DNA of 64,000 bases, from the NCBI GenBank assembly GCA_963976435.1, contig CAXBKQ010000006.1, positions 1-64,000 of the forward strand, read 5' to 3'. Position 1 is the stretch's first letter, and each line of letters starts with the position of its first letter. The stretch is from CAKZNE01 sp963976435 (GTDB taxonomy: Bacteria > Bacteroidota > Bacteroidia > Flavobacteriales > Schleiferiaceae). Shown one piece after another: positions 58,837 to 64,000 of this stretch. The notes beneath the pieces are model-generated. The model worked only from the letters and a program-made list of their open reading frames with translations. It searched no databases and was not told the DNA's origin. Both the position numbers and the translations under genes were made by a program.

Positions 58837-61618
58837 TCAAATATAGAATCTTTTCTTTAAAAGGTGTCTGATAATCAAAGATTTCCGATAGAATTTCTGT
58901 TAAAATTTTCCTAAAATCTGTTAATTTTTCACGATCTATCCTCAGCGAATTATCATGAACTAATGGCATCGGCCATTCTTTCACCTTTCTTAAACTAATA
59001 ATTCCGGCTTCAACTTCATCAACATTTACATGCTTCTCCATATAGAGCCATGCGTACATCATCAATTGAAAAGACTTGTTTTTTTCTTCGGGTTGCTTCA
59101 GAAGCTCCCAATTTTTAAATTTTAAATGTTTTGGGTCAACACTTCCAGATTTATAATCCAAGACTCGAATGCTTGAATTAAAACGATCTATTCTATCAGC
59201 AATCCCCTTTAGTTTCACCTTTTGACCATTTTCTAAAACAATCTCCACCTCCAAATTTTCTTCTAGGGAAATAATTTCTAGTGGGCTGCTATTTTCTAGT
59301 ATTGATTTTTCTTGCCTTAAAAAATTGGCCAGCATGCCCGTTAGTGTTTCCCGAATCAAAAGGTTTTTCCCTTGATCGATATTTTTCAATCCAAATTTTC
59401 TGAGCTTTTGCACCACATCTTCCCTTATTTCGGACCTTTTCTTTTTAAATACGGCTAAATCTGGATTCAGCTCCTGGAGAGGAAGTCCATCTTCAGAATA
59501 ATATTCTTGAAGTATTTCGTGAAGGATAGTCCCTTGGGTATTATAGGCTATTACCTCCTCCAAATCTTCCTTTTCACGAATGCCTAAAACCCTTTTGTAA
59601 TAGAATTTTATAGGATTGTTAATATAGTCTATAAGAGCTGTGGCAGAAAGGCCCTTTTCGGCCAATTCCCTTAGTCTTTCCTGTATGTCTTCTGATTTTT
59701 CAATAGAAATCGTAGCGCCATCATCCAACTTTAAAATATTGTTTATGCCTATCCTTTTAAAGCTAATATTTGGATTTAATTTACTGAGCTCATGTTCAAT
59801 TTGATTGATGAAACGGCTGGCTTCTCCTCCTCCCATGCCATTGTTTTGACCATTATATAGAAGGCAAATATTTTCTGCTCTTTGTAAAAGTCTATAAAAG
59901 TGGTAAGCATAAATACCGTCTTTGTCCAAAAAAGTTGGGAGCCCAAATTTGAATTTAATATCAAAGGGTATTAAGCTGTTTTGAGACCTGCCTTGCGGTA
60001 AAATATCTTCGTTTACACTGGTAACAATAATGTTTTTAAAATCCAAAGTTCGAGTTTCCAGCATACCCATAACTTGTAGTCCACTTAGGGGTTCTCCTTG
60101 CAGATCTATGGTTTGGCTGCTCAACAAATCTTTGTAGAAATAGTAAGCTGTTTTACTGTCCAAAACAAAATTATACTTGGAAAACAATTGTGCTAATTCT
60201 TCAAAGAGTTTATAAAAACCATAGGCAATTCCCAATTTTTCTGAAGATGATTCTAAAGAGGGTTTTAGTCTTTCAATAAATTTAGAAAAGACTTTACAAA
60301 GCTCTCCCGGTTTTTCGGTGTAGGATTCAAAAAGAGGATCCACGGGAACTTTAAACTGAATAGGCAGCCACTCTTGCAATTCACCAAAAGAAATGAAAAT
60401 TTGATTTTGCTTGCGTATTTCTTTTCTCAGTTTTTCAAAATCACCCTTTGCGCATTCCAACAGTTTCATCATGGGGTGGGAAAATAAATCATCCCATTTT
60501 TGGTAGTGAAAGGCAGCTCTGCCACCACTGTCGAATTTAGAGTTTACCTCATGGGCCATATGCATATCCCAAAGGAGGGAAAATATTCCGCCCATGCTTG
60601 CGAATTTTGCAGGTAGGCCCATGGTGATATTAAGGGTGGGGATTTCTTTAGCAATATTGTTTAAAAAAGGGCTCAGTAAATTTTCATCAGCCATAACCAC
60701 AGCGATATCCTCCAATTGGTCCTTTTGGAATTCTAAAACCGTGGCATTTGCCGCCATGGCTTGAAGGCTATCACCAGCCACGGATTTCACTGTAATATTT
60801 TTTGATGTTTTTAATAGTAAATCTTCAAAGCCATTGAATTCATCATTTTCCCTCAGCTTTCGAATCAATTTACTTTCTCTCAAAAACTTTCCAGCTTCAT
60901 GAACCTCATCATCAAAATAATAATGATCAATATCCCAATAAAAATTACCCAGGCCCTCTTCGTAGAACTTTAGAAAAATTTGCTCTTCTGACCTATTCAA
61001 GGCACTAAATCCAACAAAATACAATCGCTGGTATTTGGATTTAATTTGGGCCAGATAATCCTCTAAATTTTCGGCCATCTGCCTATAGGCCATACCTTGA
61101 TACACCTTTTTATCTTTAAGTAAGATATCCTGATAAATCTTGTAAAATTGAGGGAGCTTTTCCCAAAAATTGAGGTAGTCGCTGATGAGTTCAGAATCTA
61201 GAGATTCCCCTGGACTGAGCTCCCAAGACTCTATTCGTTTTACATCTGCCAGGTAGGAAAAAATTTCTTGGGGAGATATTAGATAGCGATCAATCTCATT
61301 GAAATCTGCCAATAAAGTTTGAGCCCATTTAGTAAAATCCGAAAAACTATCCTTTTCCTTAAGGTCTAATACTAAATAGGCTTGATATAATTTAAATAGC
61401 AAACTGGGATTTGACTCTTGTTCCCAATCAAGTGTTTCTAATAAAAAATCTTCAGAGGTTCTTATTTGAGGGGCAAATACTGGCCCTTCAATAAGTTTAG
61501 ATATTTCCTTTTTTAAGAAAACTGCTGCTCTTCGGCTTGGTAGAATAATAGCAATTTTGCTGAAATTCTTTTGTTCAGCCACTAATTCTTGGGCTACTTT
61601 TCTTAAAAATGGAATCAT
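58820..61618 (-). CDS. PD-(D/E)XK nuclease family protein, AddB/RecB-like
   Basis: A 932-residue protein resembling the AddB side of AddAB-type repair enzymes in Bacteroidota. The N-terminal part looks like an inactive helicase domain (IAIILPSRRAAVFLKKEI, where a Walker A would be). The C-terminal PD-(D/E)XK domain starts SATALIDYINNPIKFYYKRVLG, continues HEILQEYY and reaches the active-site IADRIDRF plus RVLDYKSGS (Asp, then D-Y-K). Cysteines of the AddB iron-sulfur motif are not obvious. It probably processes double-strand breaks with a helicase partner encoded elsewhere. Confidence 0.82.
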   Translation of the reverse strand: MIPFLRKVAQELVAEQKNFSKIAIILPSRRAAVFLKKEISKLIEGPVFAPQIRTSEDFLLETLDWEQESNPSLLFKLYQAYLVLDLKEKDSFSDFTKWAQTLLADFNEIDRYLISPQEIFSYLADVKRIESWELSPGESLDSELISDYLNFWEKLPQFYKIYQDILLKDKKVYQGMAYRQMAENLEDYLAQIKSKYQRLYFVGFSALNRSEEQIFLKFYEEGLGNFYWDIDHYYFDDEVHEAGKFLRESKLIRKLRENDEFNGFEDLLLKTSKNITVKSVAGDSLQAMAANATVLEFQKDQLEDIAVVMADENLLSPFLNNIAKEIPTLNITMGLPAKFASMGGIFSLLWDMHMAHEVNSKFDSGGRAAFHYQKWDDLFSHPMMKLLECAKGDFEKLRKEIRKQNQIFISFGELQEWLPIQFKVPVDPLFESYTEKPGELCKVFSKFIERLKPSLESSSEKLGIAYGFYKLFEELAQLFSKYNFVLDSKTAYYFYKDLLSSQTIDLQGEPLSGLQVMGMLETRTLDFKNIIVTSVNEDILPQGRSQNSLIPFDIKFKFGLPTFLDKDGIYAYHFYRLLQRAENICLLYNGQNNGMGGGEASRFINQIEHELSKLNPNISFKRIGINNILKLDDGATISIEKSEDIQERLRELAEKGLSATALIDYINNPIKFYYKRVLGIREKEDLEEVIAYNTQGTILHEILQEYYSEDGLPLQELNPDLAVFKKKRSEIREDVVQKLRKFGLKNIDQGKNLLIRETLTGMLANFLRQEKSILENSSPLEIISLEENLEVEIVLENGQKVKLKGIADRIDRFNSSIRVLDYKSGSVDPKHLKFKNWELLKQPEEKNKSFQLMMYAWLYMEKHVNVDEVEAGIISLRKVKEWPMPLVHDNSLRIDREKLTDFRKILTEILSEIFDYQTPFKEKILYLSDHDQ

Positions 61619-61703
61619 GCGCTAAGCTTAAAATCTGCTTCCTGCAAGATCAGATAAATGGAATCTAGTAACAAGAAAAACTAAGAATAAAAAAAGCTAA
61701 TTT

Positions 61704-64000
61704 CTATTTGTCGTAATCCTCCATACTATTTAGGAAACGGTTCATTTTTCCCTTGGTACCAATCGTGTACATAAATGGAGGCATGCCCTTTATTTCTCTT
61801 CGTCTATCTTTAATATCCGTTTCCTTCAATTTGGTCATTATCTCTTCATCACTGGAATATAGGGATAATTGATTTCTCTTGTATTCAAAATAAAAGAAGG
61901 TGTTGGCGTCTACTTCAATATACAGGCGCACTTCATTACCTCTTCTTTTTCTTTGGATTTCCATTACGGTTTTTACCTTTTTATTGACAGGATATTTGCC
62001 GAAACCCCCAATCCCAATATCATCTATGGCCACAAATGAAATGGCTTCTGGTACCCATTTCAATTTTACATCAGTAAGTAAAATTGTTCTTTGGTAGGCA
62101 TCTGGAAGTTTTTCTGGGGCACCGTAGTTTTCAATAGATTCGAAAAACTTTTTCTTTTCTTTTTCTTCCAATAATTCATCTGCCGAAACCTTAAATGCTT
62201 TCCTTTCAAGGTCGGCCCCATCAGCGCTTGTTGAAGCATTTATCGCCTCAGCAATAGCCTTTTGTAGATCATTGCTAAAGTGAAAATCTAATCCCATTAC
62301 AATGTCCAGGGTCATTTCATCGGTGCTAAGATCATAATCTATATTTCCCCAGCTCCCGATTTCCATTTGCCCTTTGTCATCACCAATAGCCATACTCCCT
62401 TCTCCATGCATCAGGCAGTCTGTATTATTGAAATACAAATAATTACCCTTGCTATCCGGATCATCAAATTTCACATCATCAATAATTACATAGCTACCGA
62501 TTTCTTCATCATAGTACAATTTGCCAGTTGTAAAGAACATCTCTTTATCATAAGCACTGGTACTTTGACTTAAAAATGCAGCATATCCTCTTACCGTATC
62601 CGCATCTATTAAAACTCCATTTACTAAGTTTTTGGTTTTATCTAGTGGATCAATTTCTGGGAGGTCAATAAATATATTGGATGGATCAATAATCGACCTA
62701 AACTCAAACCAATCTGTACTCACGGTGGGGCAATCCGATTCGATATGGGTATGACCTCTAAAGTCTAATGCCTTGCGATCACCTCTAAGGTAAACTTTCC
62801 CATAATAAGCGAAATAAGGACTCATATAAAAGGATTCCTCTGGTTTTATATTCGCTGTTCCCACTGTAATTCCGGTATCCGCTCTTAAAACGTCAAAATG
62901 TATTGGCCAAGGTGTACCATCTTGGTCTAAGTATTCATAATCTGCATTTCCATAATATTTATTTCGGGAATAAATATCAATTACTCCCCCATAAAATTCA
63001 TGAAACTGAGTGGTTCTATTGGCGGTAATGGCTGCATTTTTTAGCGTTCTCATTTTTGCCTCTTCTTCAATGGCTACATAGCCAGTATCTGGGAAAATAC
63101 TAGCATCTGCTACATCGATATTTGGAACTTTGAAAGCTTCTAACAAATAATTCTCAAGGTAAAATTTGCTATGTCCGGCAACAAACTGGAGTGAGTCCTG
63201 TTCGGTAGCTACAGATATCATTTTAGAGGAGGCTTCCGCTCCTAATTTCTTAAGGTCAATAGCCTTTTCAGGAATTTGCCATTTGGCATTATCCATAAAG
63301 CATATATATTCATTTTTGGGAAAGCTGAAATAACTGGCAGGATCATTTAAATTAAATAAACCTTGCTCCTTATCAAAATCTACATTACCATTCGCGTTTG
63401 TTAATGAAAATCCCCAATCTACATCTGGGTTGGCTCTCACTCTAAAAGACAAACGATCTGCAGAAAATTTTCGGTTTTTAAATAGAAAATCTCTCGATCG
63501 AGATTCGGCATCTAAAAACTCAACTAAAACATCCCCTTTTAAATTAGCAGGACTATGTGCCAGGGTTCCAGTACCTTTCATATCTATGCCATCATACATC
63601 TCAAATTTGTTTTCCTTAGAGGTGGTGAAAAGCACATCGTTTTTAGGCTCCCAATGTAGATAGGCTCCTTTAGCAAGTACATGCGGATATTCTGTGCCGC
63701 TTGTTCTTTCCTCAATTTCGTAGTCTATTGTTTTTCCATTGGTACTATCTGGAAAGAAAAAGAATTCTTCGGAGGTGGCATATGAATTTAAATAGTCCAA
63801 TCTACCATCACCCCTTAAGCCTTTATTACTCAATTTTAAGGTGTTGGTAAAAGTCCCTTTTCCACCATAGGCTGCTAAACCTTCACTAGGTGTTTCCGTT
63901 GTAAATCCCAAAGAATAATCTTCTTGAACCTTCATGGTTTCATCCATATCCGGGAAAATGCCAGCACTGGTAAAAGTGCCGTCAAAGGACAGTCCTTGGG
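61704..64000 (-). CDS. Large uncharacterised protein, 5' end outside window
   Basis: At least 765 residues. The frame stays open from the last Met near 63947 to the window edge (reading QGLSFDGTFTSAGIF upstream), so the true start is beyond 64000. The protein has many short beta strands and repeats of a G-x-F/L-T-x-(G/A)-x pattern (GKGTFTNTLKLSNKGLRGDG). A lysine- and glutamate-rich helical segment precedes the C-terminus (LEEKEKKKFFESIENYGAP). It looks like a repetitive beta-solenoid or envelope protein. I do not recognise the family. It is 85 bp upstream of the nuclease gene on the same strand. Confidence 0.65.
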   Translation of the reverse strand, partial: QGLSFDGTFTSAGIFPDMDETMKVQEDYSLGFTTETPSEGLAAYGGKGTFTNTLKLSNKGLRGDGRLDYLNSYATSEEFFFFPDSTNGKTIDYEIEERTSGTEYPHVLAKGAYLHWEPKNDVLFTTSKENKFEMYDGIDMKGTGTLAHSPANLKGDVLVEFLDAESRSRDFLFKNRKFSADRLSFRVRANPDVDWGFSLTNANGNVDFDKEQGLFNLNDPASYFSFPKNEYICFMDNAKWQIPEKAIDLKKLGAEASSKMISVATEQDSLQFVAGHSKFYLENYLLEAFKVPNIDVADASIFPDTGYVAIEEEAKMRTLKNAAITANRTTQFHEFYGGVIDIYSRNKYYGNADYEYLDQDGTPWPIHFDVLRADTGITVGTANIKPEESFYMSPYFAYYGKVYLRGDRKALDFRGHTHIESDCPTVSTDWFEFRSIIDPSNIFIDLPEIDPLDKTKNLVNGVLIDADTVRGYAAFLSQSTSAYDKEMFFTTGKLYYDEEIGSYVIIDDVKFDDPDSKGNYLYFNNTDCLMHGEGSMAIGDDKGQMEIGSWGNIDYDLSTDEMTLDIVMGLDFHFSNDLQKAIAEAINASTSADGADLERKAFKVSADELLEEKEKKKFFESIENYGAPEKLPDAYQRTILLTDVKLKWVPEAISFVAIDDIGIGGFGKYPVNKKVKTVMEIQRKRRGNEVRLYIEVDANTFFYFEYKRNQLSLYSSDEEIMTKLKETDIKDRRREIKGMPPFMYTIGTKGKMNRFLNSMEDYDK

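Overview
The window comes from a low-GC Bacteroidota chromosome, most likely a marine Flavobacteriales-type organism. The grounds are several type IX secretion (T9SS) C-terminal sorting domains, a SusC/SusD pair, and repeated matches to the Bacteroidota promoter (TTTG, about 20 nt, then TAnnTTTG). The genus cannot be named from the sequence alone.

Region 1 (1-8933) is the right part of an integrated phage-like element. A leftward early operon (1-1083) is divergent from a CI-like repressor (1151-1561). A tyrosine integrase (7473-8789) lies beside a CAU-anticodon tRNA gene, probably tRNA-Ile2, which is the likely insertion target. The left end is outside the window. Between repressor and integrase sits accessory cargo: four unrecognised genes (a membrane protein and a lipoprotein among them), an AbiJ/HEPN-like gene, a TcmP plus DUF5131 (Gp37/Gp68-type) pair, and an Abi_2 gene. 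The Abi_2 gene is preceded by a very short promoter-terminator unit that may be an antiphage-type small RNA or an attenuator.

Region 2 (9117-17170) holds a 1657-residue T9SS-exported adhesin-like protein, a HAD hydrolase, methylmalonyl-CoA epimerase and an MsbA-like ABC exporter.

Region 3 (17326-41757) is a starch/maltodextrin utilisation locus: SusC, SusD and two accessory proteins, a T9SS-secreted alpha-amylase, three more GH13 enzymes, a GH65 phosphorylase, beta-phosphoglucomutase, a BadF-type sugar kinase, phosphofructokinase, GAPDH, an MFS sugar transporter and a secreted repeat protein. The expected flow is outer-surface amylase, SusCD import, periplasmic GH13 enzymes, MFS uptake, GH65 phosphorolysis, then PgmB plus kinase into glycolysis. 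A Nudix-domain (NrtR-like) regulator sits inside the locus. Six copies of a 17-bp inverted repeat, AGTGTAA-N3-TTACACT, lie at its promoters, which suggests one regulon that includes the glycolytic genes.

Region 4 (41829-64000) is mostly housekeeping: a TetR regulator with two identical 16-bp operators and a thioesterase, a CPBP-like membrane protein, bacilliredoxin, TadA, AspS, a ClC protein with CBS domains, two paralogous Asp-box T9SS proteins around a small lipoprotein, PurQ, a PLP-dependent dehydratase, a PD-(D/E)XK nuclease family protein, and a large envelope-type protein truncated by the window end. No CRISPR array, rRNA or insertion sequence was seen.
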